51,902 bases of DNA from Clostridia bacterium (GTDB taxonomy: Bacteria; Bacillota; Clostridia; TANB77; CAG-508). Location: positions 1 through 51,902 of the forward strand of contig JAAWKZ010000005.1 of assembly GCA_022797635.1 (NCBI GenBank), in the 5' to 3' direction. A program made the translations under genes and the position numbers. The notes under the pieces are model-generated. The model was not told the DNA's origin. It saw nothing but the letters and a program-made list of their open reading frames with translations, and did not search any database. Positions 27,984-35,567 of the stretch are shown here, in pieces. Every line of letters starts with the position of its first letter. Positions within the stretch are counted from its first letter, which is position 1.

Positions 27984-28303
27984 CAACGCAATTATCAAAA
28001 TTTGACCTATTCTATTTTATATTTTTAAAACCTTAATGATAGAATTTTACTTTATTTCCTTATTTAACATATATTGACATATTATTGAATATTAATATCT
28101 TAATTTTAACCTTTGTACTTTTTATAATAGAACTGGCTATGAAATTGACACATAAGATATGTCAACCATGCAAACAGCGTCCAGCCATCTACATCAAAGG
28201 TTCTTTTTGGTTCGTAATTTCTACAAACTCAGGAACAAATTTCCCTTTCACAAAAGTTTTGATTCACCTTTTATTGGTTACTATGTCTTACTTATATTTT
28301 GTG

Positions 28304-28438
28304 AAATCCAGGCGCAACACCATTGTTGTTGCTCGCGTTGTTGGCATTGTCTGTGTTGCCGCTGCTATTGACATTGCAGAAGTTGTTGCTGTTGTGGTAA
28401 TAAGGTGAACGAAGCCACCACCAGTGCGTACTGCCTGA
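28304..28438 (-). repeat. Template repeat TR7, donor of the visible VR
   Basis: 135 nt, beginning 24 nt after the avd stop. Reads GSTHWWWLRSPYYHNSNNFC then NVNSSGNTDNANNASNNNGV. It differs from the VR at 29019-29153 at 13 bases: twelve are adenine in TR7, and one is C to T in codon 4 (CAC here, AAC in several other templates, TAC in the VR). Confidence 0.94.
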
Positions 28439-28461
28439 CAACGTAATTATCGAAATTTGAC

Positions 28462-28887
28462 CTATAGTGTTTTAAATCTTTCAGCATCTGATTTCATGAT
28501 ACTTTTTAAAAGTCTCTGTTCTTCTGACAAAAGTCTTCCCCATTCCTGAAAAGCATACTCTTTCCATTCTTTATTTTCTTCTGGGTTCAGTTCTAATCTT
28601 GACTTCAATTCTGTCAATGGCAATTCCATATTTTCACAAGCAGCTAATGCTTGTTGAAAATGCATTTTACGATTTTGCGCATCTATTTTATTTTCTGGAA
28701 CAATATTATTGGCGATATTAGCCTCATAATATACTTTTCTTGCCAAACTACAAATATCTTTTGTCAAAAAGAATGTTAATCTTTTTGGAGATTTCAAGCA
28801 ATATGTCAAAGTATGCGCTGACAATTTCCTTGCATTCTCCAAAAATAAAGTTTTACTTTCATTTCTTTTACTTACATATACTGACAT
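28462..28887 (-). CDS. avd: DGR accessory variability determinant (Avd), four-helix bundle
   Basis: 141 residues, nearly all helical and basic: VSKRNESKTLFLENARKLSAHTLTYCLKSPKRLTFFLTKDICSLARKVYYEANIANNIV, then a charged second half. The length, the KSPKR-x-TFF-like turn between helices and the position between VR gene and TR fit the bAvd family. Avd pentamers bind the reverse transcriptase and TR RNA and are needed for mutagenic cDNA synthesis. AAGGGAG precedes the ATG. Its TAG stop lies within the first bases of template unit 7. Confidence 0.88.
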   Translation of the reverse strand: MSVYVSKRNESKTLFLENARKLSAHTLTYCLKSPKRLTFFLTKDICSLARKVYYEANIANNIVPENKIDAQNRKMHFQQALAACENMELPLTELKSRLELNPEENKEWKEYAFQEWGRLLSEEQRLLKSIMKSDAERFKTL

Positions 28888-28912
28888 AATTGCTCTCCCT
28901 TTTATATAATTT

Positions 28913-28932
28913 TGTCCCTCCTTTCGGAGGGA
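28913..28932. promoter_or_regulatory. DGR target-site hairpin/cruciform downstream of the VR
   Basis: On the minus strand an 8-bp GC-rich stem, GTCCCTCC/GGAGGGAC, closes a GAAA tetraloop 87 bp past the VR. Short GC stems with four-base loops just downstream of the VR enhance retrohoming in the Bordetella phage DGR. No T-run follows, so it is not a typical terminator. Confidence 0.75.
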
Positions 28933-29009
28933 CAGATTTTTTCACCGTTTCTGGCTCATACCTCTATTTTGTTCTCTCTTCGCTCGTTGTTCGTGTCAAG
29001 GGCCAGATC

Positions 29010-31829
29010 CTAGATGCAAAAGCCAGGCGCAACACCAAAGTAGTTGCTCGCGTGGTTGGCATAGACTGTGTTGCCGCTGCTATAGACATAGCAGAAGTAG
29101 CTGCTGTTGTGGTAATAAGGCGAACGAAGCCACCACCAGTACGTACTGCCTGAGGCATTGTACTTTTGACGTCCTGTGCTCGAACTGTTCCATGCGTCTG
29201 TTACTCCTTGGTAATATTTATACTGTGGTCCTTCTGATGTGATTGCATAGCCGTATGTTCCACTTCCATTATATCCGTTATTTACTACCTCGCTTGCTGC
29301 TAATAACCATAAGTAATCATTACATGTTGCTACACTACTTGCACTATTATATGTTCCAATGTACTTCTTCTTTACTTGTTTGATATATGCTTTATTACTT
29401 AGCTTGTCTTTTCCTTCTGCTCCATTTAAAAATGTTCTCATTGCTGTATTTGCCCAGCCTCCACTGTTTGTATTACTACTGTTCATTTGCTTATATGTGT
29501 TTCCTGTCATGAAATCTAAGAATTCAAAACTTATACTTGCCTTACTATGGTTTCCTCCATACACTCCACTATTTACTAAATCATCGTGTTTAAATCCTAA
29601 TACTCTTACTCTTCTTTCATCTGTACCATATCTTACTTTATAGATATCTCCTACTTTTATGGTTTTACTTGTTCCATTTACTGTCACCGTTGCTTGTGTT
29701 GAACTGCTTGTAACACTACTATTTGCAATAGCTTTTGCCATCTCATTTAGTTCATCCCATGATGCTGCTATTTGATCCACTGCTTTTACTGTTACACTAC
29801 ATGTTGCTGATTTATTACTTCCATCCGCTGTCTTTACTGTGATTGTTGCAGTTCCTGCTTTTACACCTGTTACTAAACCTGTATTGCTTACTGTTGCTAC
29901 TCCTGTATTGCTTGAACTCCATGTTACTGATTTATTTTTTGTACCTGCTGGTGTTACTGTTGCTGTCAATTGTGTTGTCTTTCCTTCATCCATTGAAGCT
30001 GTTGTTGGGCTTACTGTTATTCCTGTTGCCAATTGATTTACAGTTACTGCTCCTGACACTGTTTCTACCTTATTTCCTGCATTATCTACTGTTAATACAT
30101 GTAAATAATATGTTCCTGCCGTTGTTGTTGACCATGTAATACTTTGACTATTGCTACTGAATGTTCCTCCTGTATAGCTACTTGCATTTGTTCCTAGCCT
30201 TGTAGCACTTGTTGTGAATACCCATTTACACTCTGCTGCTTTTGGTCCACTTTCATTATCTTGATGTGTTACTGTTGCTGTAATATTTGCTCCTGTATTT
30301 GCACTTGTTGTTAAATTACTAATTGTTGCCTTTGGATCTACTCCATCTCTTATTGCTACATATGCTGAATCTCCAGCGTTTGTTCCATCGTATAGTCTTG
30401 CATATACACTGTCTCCATGGTTCAACTCTGATACAGTTGTAGTCTTTGTTCCTGCTGGAACTGTTGTCCATGTTCCACTGATTCCATTCTTTTGCCATTG
30501 AATCTGTAAATTTGTTGAAGTAGTTAGTGTAATACTTGCTTTTCCACTTGACCATGTTGGACTACTTGCTATAATACTTCCTGTTGTTAAGTCCGAACCA
30601 GCTCCACCTACTGTTCCTGTTTTAATTCCAGTTGATGTTCCAGCTCCTTCATTCTCTGCTTTATCTTTTGTTGTTACTTTTACATCATAATTTGTATTTT
30701 GTGTTAATCCTGTAAAAGTATAGCTTGCATTTGTTCCTGTATATTTTGCTGTACCATAACTACTGTCTGATGACTTTTTAATGAAGAAACTATAGCTTGG
30801 ACTTGTTGCCATTCCCCATTCTGCATCTGTTGCTGATGCTGTTACTGTAATGCTATTTGTTGTTACACTTCCTTTAGCAACTGATACAATTGGTGCTCCT
30901 CCATCTCTAATTTCTACTGTTGCTACATCACCTTCATTTCTTCCATCTGTTGCTCTTGCATAAACTGTGTCGTTATGATTTAAGTTACCAATTGGTCCAT
31001 TATATGGTTGCCATGTTCCATCAATTCCATTAACTTGATATTCCAATTTAAATCTTGATTCTGCATCTTTTAACATTAATTCTATACTTGCTTTTCCAGC
31101 TGACCAAGTAGTTATTCCTTTTTGTTGAATTGTTCCATATCTTAATTCACCTGTTAATTCACTAATAACTGTCTCACTTGTTCCTTTTTTATTTTTTACA
31201 ACTACTTTTATATCATATATTTTGTCTGGGTCTAAATTAGTAAAGTCTGCAGTTAAATCTGTTGTATTTTGTTTTCCTGCCAACTCATGATAAGTTACCT
31301 CATCTGACTTTTTATAGTAATAGCTTAACTTTCCCTCTTCTAATCTTCTTACTGTTACTGCTACTGAAATACTATCGCTTGATTTAGTAGTTACTGTAAT
31401 TGATCCTACTTTTGGTGGTAGTTTGTCACCTTGTACCACTTCTCCTACTGAAATTTCTCCATCAGGTGTCACAATAATTTCTACTACACATCCATCTGTT
31501 GTATCTACTATATATACATCATTTTCTCCATCTTTATCTGGTCCTGTTACATCTTTATCACTCTCAATAATTCCTGCATCAATTAATTTATCCCAAAATT
31601 CATCTAGTCCAACATCTGGATTAGTTTGTTTTTGCATCCACCAATCCATAAGAGCAATCTCTATTTTTTCTCTTGCTTGTGCTGTTTGTGTCTTTTCCTT
31701 AGCTGCTACAGCTTTTTGAAATATACTATTATCTCCCATAACATAGTTAATAGTTATACCTGCTAAAATAAGTAAAACTACAATTGTAACTACTAATGCT
31801 ATTAAAGTAATACCTTTGTTTCTTTTCAT
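29010..31829 (-). CDS. DGR target: prepilin-like Ig/FN3-repeat surface protein with variable C-type-lectin-like domain
   Basis: 939 residues. A prepilin-like N-terminus (KRNKG then ITLIALVVTIVVLLILAGIT) and a charged helix precede FN3/Ig-like repeats (about 135-600, with APIVSVAKGSVTTNSITVTA and paired SSPTWSSGKASI segments) and a BIG2 Ig domain (about 605-680). The C-terminal domain (about 690-939) is of the FGE/C-type-lectin type (DUF6273-like), with FLDFMTGN, MRTFLNG, NDYLWLLAASE and WWWLRSP. The VR is residues 893-937. Compared with TR7, the changed amino acids are at 897, 910, 911, 914, 916, 922, 923, 926, 930 and 931. Likely a surface-displayed binding protein whose ligand site is diversified. 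AAGGAGGGAG precedes the ATG. Confidence 0.92.
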   Translation of the reverse strand: MKRNKGITLIALVVTIVVLLILAGITINYVMGDNSIFQKAVAAKEKTQTAQAREKIEIALMDWWMQKQTNPDVGLDEFWDKLIDAGIIESDKDVTGPDKDGENDVYIVDTTDGCVVEIIVTPDGEISVGEVVQGDKLPPKVGSITVTTKSSDSISVAVTVRRLEEGKLSYYYKKSDEVTYHELAGKQNTTDLTADFTNLDPDKIYDIKVVVKNKKGTSETVISELTGELRYGTIQQKGITTWSAGKASIELMLKDAESRFKLEYQVNGIDGTWQPYNGPIGNLNHNDTVYARATDGRNEGDVATVEIRDGGAPIVSVAKGSVTTNSITVTASATDAEWGMATSPSYSFFIKKSSDSSYGTAKYTGTNASYTFTGLTQNTNYDVKVTTKDKAENEGAGTSTGIKTGTVGGAGSDLTTGSIIASSPTWSSGKASITLTTSTNLQIQWQKNGISGTWTTVPAGTKTTTVSELNHGDSVYARLYDGTNAGDSAYVAIRDGVDPKATISNLTTSANTGANITATVTHQDNESGPKAAECKWVFTTSATRLGTNASSYTGGTFSSNSQSITWSTTTAGTYYLHVLTVDNAGNKVETVSGAVTVNQLATGITVSPTTASMDEGKTTQLTATVTPAGTKNKSVTWSSSNTGVATVSNTGLVTGVKAGTATITVKTADGSNKSATCSVTVKAVDQIAASWDELNEMAKAIANSSVTSSSTQATVTVNGTSKTIKVGDIYKVRYGTDERRVRVLGFKHDDLVNSGVYGGNHSKASISFEFLDFMTGNTYKQMNSSNTNSGGWANTAMRTFLNGAEGKDKLSNKAYIKQVKKKYIGTYNSASSVATCNDYLWLLAASEVVNNGYNGSGTYGYAITSEGPQYKYYQGVTDAWNSSSTGRQKYNASGSTYWWWLRSPYYHNSSYFCYVYSSGNTVYANHASNYFGVAPGFCI
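29019..29153 (-). repeat. Variable repeat (VR) of the DGR target
   Basis: Aligns without gaps to TR7 (28304-28438). Homology starts at TCAGGCAGTACG and ends in GGTGTTGCGCCTGG, the GC-rich 3' end where mutagenic homing starts in other DGRs. After it the two sequences diverge at once (VR TTTTGCATC, TR TTTCACAAA). Four AAY codons remain. Confidence 0.93.
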
Positions 31830-31848
31830 ATTCTCCCTCCTTCCTTTC

Positions 31849-32331
31849 TTATTTTGCTTCTATTTTAAAGTCTTTTGCATTTACTGCATCTTTTCCACTA
31901 ATAATAACATTTAATTGTTCTGTTGCTCCTGGTTCAATATCTTTTATTACTGGGCTTAATACATCTATTGCTTGATTGTTTTCATCTAAAATTGTGATCT
32001 TTACAATTTCTGCATTATGTTTTATGCTTCCTATGTTTTTCATATCTGCTAATAATACACTTCTTCCTTCTTCATAAGTAAATTGAATATTGGTAAATTC
32101 TATATTATTATATCTTTTTGTCTTATTAAACTCTGTGCTATTATTAATTTTTGTTCCGTCTTCTATATTGGTAGCATATTTTTCTGTATTATTTTCTGTT
32201 GGTTTTAGAATATTTCCTTGTGTTTCTTTTGTTTTGTCTCCTGATCCTTTTGTAACTAATACTACAACTAATAATGCTATTAATACTACTCCTACTAATA
32301 TTAAAATTCCTTTCTTTTCTTTACCTGTCAT
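31849..32331 (-). CDS. Membrane-anchored lipoprotein-like/FxLYD-type domain protein upstream of the DGR target
   Basis: 160 residues from the ATG at 32331, which follows GGAGGATAAAAAA; the in-frame ATG at 32346 is part of that ribosome binding site. A short basic start and one transmembrane helix (KGILILVGVVLIALLVVVLV) precede a Thr/Asn-rich linker and a C-terminal beta-sandwich (about 75-160: YNNIEFTNIQFTYEEGRSVL, LADMKNIGSIKHNAEIVKIT) resembling FxLYD/DUF3426 domains. It lies 19 bp upstream of the DGR target on the same strand, so it is probably the first gene of the operon and may help display the variable protein; that role is inferred. Confidence 0.75.
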   Translation of the reverse strand: MTGKEKKGILILVGVVLIALLVVVLVTKGSGDKTKETQGNILKPTENNTEKYATNIEDGTKINNSTEFNKTKRYNNIEFTNIQFTYEEGRSVLLADMKNIGSIKHNAEIVKITILDENNQAIDVLSPVIKDIEPGATEQLNVIISGKDAVNAKDFKIEAK

Positions 32332-32599
32332 TTTTTTATCCTCCATTTTCTATTTATTTGGGCAGCTTTTACTGTCTCATTTCTATATATTATTTGGTCT
32401 TTTTTTCCAAACTATATATTCTTTGTTCTAAAATTTTCTTTTTGCCTAGTAAAATCGCCACTAGAAAATGGTCATTTGCATTTTACTATTTTCAAAAAGA
32501 AAGATTAGCTTTTCTATATGAAACTGCCAAAAAACTATTCAAAATCCCTTATTTTACACTTTTAGATAGTTTTCGACATATTTCGTATCGTTTTGTCCT

Positions 32600-32725
32600 C
32601 TATCCTGTGTCAATCACCCCAATTTCCGCACAAAAAGGACAGCCTATACAATTGCATAGCCTATCCTTAAAGTTTCTATATTTTATATATATTTTTTGCT
32701 CTATAAATAAAACTGACTTTTTCAT
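32600..32725 (-). CDS. Possible 41-aa Cys-rich leader ORF
   Basis: ATG with AGGAG upstream. Reads MKKSVLFIEQKIYIKYRNFK, then DRLCNCIGCPFCAEIGVIDTG. Four cysteines lie within nine residues. The coding sequence contains a 15-bp near-perfect hairpin (32639-32668) followed on the minus strand by TTTTTG. It could be a regulatory leader peptide or a chance frame. The rest of 32347-32599 is AT-rich without other features I can support. Confidence 0.35.
   Translation of the reverse strand: MKKSVLFIEQKIYIKYRNFKDRLCNCIGCPFCAEIGVIDTG
32639..32668 (-). promoter_or_regulatory. Terminator-like hairpin upstream of the DGR operon
   Basis: On the minus strand GGATAGGCTATGCAA pairs with TTGTATAGGCTGTCC, one G-G mismatch and two G-U pairs, followed by TTTTTG. 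It is oriented to attenuate or insulate minus-strand transcription entering the DGR operon. Confidence 0.5.
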
Positions 32726-32913
32726 TTGCAACTCTCCTATTACCTATTCTTACGTATCACTTATTGTTGATAATATTTTAACGAAGTTGACTTCTATTTT
32801 ACAAAATTAAAACAAATTGTTTTGCGTTTTTTGTATTTTTTTATGCTTTTTTGTCATGTATTTTTTTTCACTCTTAGCGTAAAGCAAAATAGAAAAGTTT
32901 TGACAAATAAATA

Positions 32914-32942
32914 TTGAATTTTCTGGTATTTTTTTATATAAT
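32914..32942 (+). promoter_or_regulatory. Promoter of asnS
   Basis: TTGAAT, 17 bp, TATAAT, 30 bp before the ATG at 32973. Confidence 0.8.
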
Positions 32943-32972
32943 GGTGGAAAAATATATACGAGGAGTTTTTAT

Positions 32973-34370
32973 ATGGAAATTAAACGCGTTTTAATAAAAG
33001 ATTTATACAGAAATACAGATACTCATATTGGAAGTACCATTCAAATTTCTGGTTGGGTTAAAACCTTACGTGATTCTAAGAATTTTGGTTTTATTGAATT
33101 AAATGATGGTAGCTTTTTCAAAAACATTCAAGTTGTTTTTGATTCTGCACTTTCTAATTTTGAAGAAGTTCGAAAATTATCTATCAGTTCTTCTATTATC
33201 GTAACAGGGCAAATTGTAAAAACTGAAAATGCAAAACAACCTTTTGAATTAAAAGCAAAAAGTATTGAAATTTTCAATCAAGCGGATTTAGATTATCCAC
33301 TTCAAAAGAAAAGACATTCTTTTGAATATTTAAGAACTATTTCACATTTACGTCCTAGAACCAATACATTTAATGCTGTATTTAGAGTTAGAAGTGTACT
33401 TTCTTTTGCTATACACAAATTTTTTCAAGAAAGAGGATTCGTTTATGTACACACACCTATCATTACTGGAAGTGACTGTGAAGGAGCAGGCGAAATGTTT
33501 AGAGTTACTACCATGGATATGGAAAACCCTGTCAAATGTGAAGATGGAAATGTAGACTATTCTCAAGATTTCTTTGGTAAACAATCTCACCTAACAGTTA
33601 GTGGGCAATTAGATGTAGAAACTTTTGCACATGCCTTTCGTAATGTATATACTTTTGGTCCTACCTTTAGAGCTGAAAACTCTAATACGGTTAAGCATGC
33701 TGCTGAGTTTTGGATGATTGAACCTGAAATTTGCTTCGCTGATTTGCAAGATGACATGAATCTAGCAGAAGATATGATTAAATATATTATTTCTTATGTA
33801 TTAGAAAATGCCCCTGAAGAAATGGAGTTCTTTAATCAGTTTATTGATACTAGCTTATTAGAAAGATTACATCATGTAGTCAACTCTGATTTTGGAAGAA
33901 TTACTTATACAGAAGCAATCAAAGAATTAGAAAAAGTAAATGATCAATTTGAATATCCTGTTCATTGGGGCACTGACATTCAAACAGAACATGAAAGGTA
34001 CTTAAGTGAAAAACTTTTTGGAAAACCAGTTTTTGTTACTGATTATCCAAAAGAAATCAAGGCTTTTTATATGAAACAAAATGATGATGGTAAAACAGTT
34101 GCTGCAACCGATTTACTAGTACCCGGTATTGGAGAAATTATTGGTGGTAGTCAAAGAGAAGATGACTTTGAGAAATTAGACAAACGTTTAGAAGAACTCG
34201 GGTTAAATAAAGAAGACTACTGGTGGTACATGGACTTAAGAAGATATGGAAGTTGTGTTCACAGTGGTTTTGGACTTGGATTCGAAAGAATGATGATGTA
34301 TTTAACTGGTATGCAAAATATTCGTGATGTACTACCTTTCCCTAGAACACCAAATAATTGTGAATTTTAA
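32973..34370 (+). CDS. asnS: Asparagine--tRNA ligase
   Basis: A class IIb synthetase. An N-terminal OB anticodon-binding domain ([23 protein letters not shown]) leads into motif 1 near [27 protein letters not shown]. The catalytic core contains [25 protein letters not shown] (motif 2) and motif 3 [35 protein letters not shown]. 465 residues, normal. Downstream it ends in a REP-like terminator. Confidence 0.97.
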   Translation: MEIKRVLIKDLYRNTDTHIGSTIQISGWVKTLRDSKNFGFIELNDGSFFKNIQVVFDSALSNFEEVRKLSISSSIIVTGQIVKTENAKQPFELKAKSIEIFNQADLDYPLQKKRHSFEYLRTISHLRPRTNTFNAVFRVRSVLSFAIHKFFQERGFVYVHTPIITGSDCEGAGEMFRVTTMDMENPVKCEDGNVDYSQDFFGKQSHLTVSGQLDVETFAHAFRNVYTFGPTFRAENSNTVKHAAEFWMIEPEICFADLQDDMNLAEDMIKYIISYVLENAPEEMEFFNQFIDTSLLERLHHVVNSDFGRITYTEAIKELEKVNDQFEYPVHWGTDIQTEHERYLSEKLFGKPVFVTDYPKEIKAFYMKQNDDGKTVAATDLLVPGIGEIIGGSQREDDFEKLDKRLEELGLNKEDYWWYMDLRRYGSCVHSGFGLGFERMMMYLTGMQNIRDVLPFPRTPNNCEF

Positions 34371-34374
34371 AAAA

Positions 34375-34431
34375 GTCGCACTGAGGAACACATGTCGCAC
34401 AAACTAACGTCCCCAAGTGCGACATTTTTTG
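34375..34431. repeat. REPIN-like palindromic element C, acting as the asnS terminator
   Basis: Outer arms GTCGCACT/AAGTGCGAC enclose the shared core ATGTCGCACAAACTAACGTC. The closing arm is followed by a T-run, so the element can serve as a rho-independent terminator. It marks the left border of the GC-rich module. Confidence 0.8.
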
Positions 34432-34457
34432 CTTTATTTGCCAATTCGTGGTATAAT
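34429..34457 (+). promoter_or_regulatory. Promoter of the GC-rich copper amine oxidase-N gene
   Basis: TTGCTT, 17 bp, TATAAT. The -35 overlaps the T-run of element C. Confidence 0.5.
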
Positions 34458-34477
34458 ATAGCATATATCTTTTTATT

Positions 34478-34500
34478 AAATAATGTCATTGACATTATTT
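34478..34500. promoter_or_regulatory. Perfect 23-bp palindrome, candidate operator
   Basis: AAATAATGTCA, T, TGACATTATTT: 11-bp arms around one base, about 20 bp downstream of the -10 box. Position and symmetry fit a repressor site. The regulator is unknown. Confidence 0.55.
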
Positions 34501-34507
34501 AAAATTC

Positions 34508-34540
34508 CATATGAAAGGCTTTCGGGCTTTTTATATGTTT
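34508..34540 (+). promoter_or_regulatory. Leader hairpin before the GC-rich gene
   Basis: CATATGAAAGGC pairs with GGCTTTTTATATG through about 12 bp, including G-U pairs, around a TTTCG loop. It lies between the palindrome and the ribosome binding site. Confidence 0.45.
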
Positions 34541-34589
34541 AAATATACAAATTCCTATCCACATTTATTATTTTAGGAGGTTTTACACC

Positions 34590-35480
34590 ATGAAAAAACG
34601 TCAACTTTTAGCAACCCTCTTGGCGCTTGTACTTATGGTTTCGGCTTTGCCGATTACCGCCAGCGCCGCTTACTACTGCGAGTCCGTGTCTATCAGTGTG
34701 GATGGCATCTTCATTGATGATGTAGATGCCTACTTGGATGATGACGACTGTGTTCGGGTTTCTACATCCGAGGATCTGCTTAAAATCTTCCCCAGAGAAT
34801 TAGAGGACACAGTTATCGCATACGACCCTTGGGACGGTATTGTTGTCGAAGATTATGTCAATGACTTCGGCTACGAATCACACTTGAAGGTCAGCTATGA
34901 CAACGGCAAATATTTTTGCTACACCCTCTATATCTACACCGATACGAACAACAGCTGTGGAAATAATTGGTCTGGTACAGATTGGGAATATCCCGAAGTA
35001 TATATCAATGGCATCTATACCCCGATGTCTGATATTTATCAGTACTGGAACATTGATTTTTCCAAATACAGCACCACCACTTTTTCTGGCAACCGGGTCT
35101 ATCTGAACAATGACGGCAACTCTCCAGTTGAAGTTGTGGTGAATGGACGTCTTATTCATTTTCCTGATCAACAGCCCATTATCATGGCTCCAGGCAGAAC
35201 AATGGTGCCTGTACGTACCATTGCCGAGATGCTTGGCTTCAGGGTAGATTGGGACACCAAGCAGAACTGTGCTGTTATCACACAGGGAAATAATACTATG
35301 TATATCTACCCTGGTAGCACCAGCTATCTGTTCAATGGCAAATATTATACCATGGATGTTCAACCCGTGGTGCTGAATGGAAGGACTATGGTTCCTCTTC
35401 GCTTCGTCGCTGAAGCTTTTGGATACACTGTCAATTTCCATAGTGGTAACGTCTTTACCGTATTTCTGAACTCAAGGTAG
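34590..35480 (+). CDS. Secreted copper amine oxidase N-terminal domain protein, probably acquired
   Basis: 296 residues. A clear signal peptide (MKKRQLLATLLALVLMVSAL...TASAA) is followed by a unique acidic, Tyr/Asp-rich middle (about 30-180) and two copper-amine-oxidase-N-like beta repeats (about 183-295) with RLIHFPDQQPIIMAPGRTMVPVRTIAEMLG and QPVVLNGRTMVPLRFVAEAFG. Such domains are common in clostridial cell-surface proteins; no oxidase domain is present. Composition is much more GC-rich than the flanks, with CTG, GTC and GGC codons. The module has its own promoter, palindrome, AGGAGG site and GC-rich terminator, and is bracketed by REP-like elements C and D. Confidence 0.85.
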   Translation: MKKRQLLATLLALVLMVSALPITASAAYYCESVSISVDGIFIDDVDAYLDDDDCVRVSTSEDLLKIFPRELEDTVIAYDPWDGIVVEDYVNDFGYESHLKVSYDNGKYFCYTLYIYTDTNNSCGNNWSGTDWEYPEVYINGIYTPMSDIYQYWNIDFSKYSTTTFSGNRVYLNNDGNSPVEVVVNGRLIHFPDQQPIIMAPGRTMVPVRTIAEMLGFRVDWDTKQNCAVITQGNNTMYIYPGSTSYLFNGKYYTMDVQPVVLNGRTMVPLRFVAEAFGYTVNFHSGNVFTVFLNSR

Positions 35481-35526
35481 TCTCTCAATTATACGAATTT
35501 GTATGTTTTTAGTTCTTAACAGAGCT

Positions 35527-35563
35527 AACCACCCCGCCAGTTTTCTTAGCTGGCGGGGTGGTT
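35527..35563 (+). terminator. Strong GC-rich terminator of the copper amine oxidase-N gene
   Basis: AACCACCCCGCCAG and its perfect complement CTGGCGGGGTGGTT, followed by TATAT. Confidence 0.88.
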
Positions 35564-35567
35564 TATA

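Larger units (their letters stand above)
25402..28465 (-). repeat. Array of seven tandem TR-plus-downstream-RNA units
   Basis: Seven direct repeats fill the space between avd and the reverse transcriptase. Units end (avd side) at 25770, 26217, 26637, 27115, 27560, 28010 and 28465, spacing 420-478 bp. Each unit, read on the minus strand, has a leader ATAGGTCAAAT...TTACGTTG, a 132- or 135-nt template repeat rich in AAC codons, then about 220 nt of conserved sequence with two hairpins, ending GTACAAAGGTTAAA. In unit 1 this end reads GTACGGAGGTTAAA and supplies the RT ribosome binding site. AT-rich spacers of 35-110 bp separate the units. The avd stop codon overlaps the leader of unit 7. Apparent plus-strand reading frames across the units are shadows. 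Confidence 0.93.

Noticed and set aside
25441-28408. Seven similar plus-strand ORFs of 70-110 codons (reading MSTMQAASSHLHQRFF...)
   Set aside because: They are the antisense of the TR units, have no ribosome binding sites, and vary in frame and length while the RNA hairpins on the minus strand are what is preserved.
25402-28465. CRISPR array
   Set aside because: The repeats are long (about 350 bp conserved of 420-478 bp units), lack short uniform spacers, and there are no cas genes. They contain adenine-rich template repeats next to a DGR reverse transcriptase.
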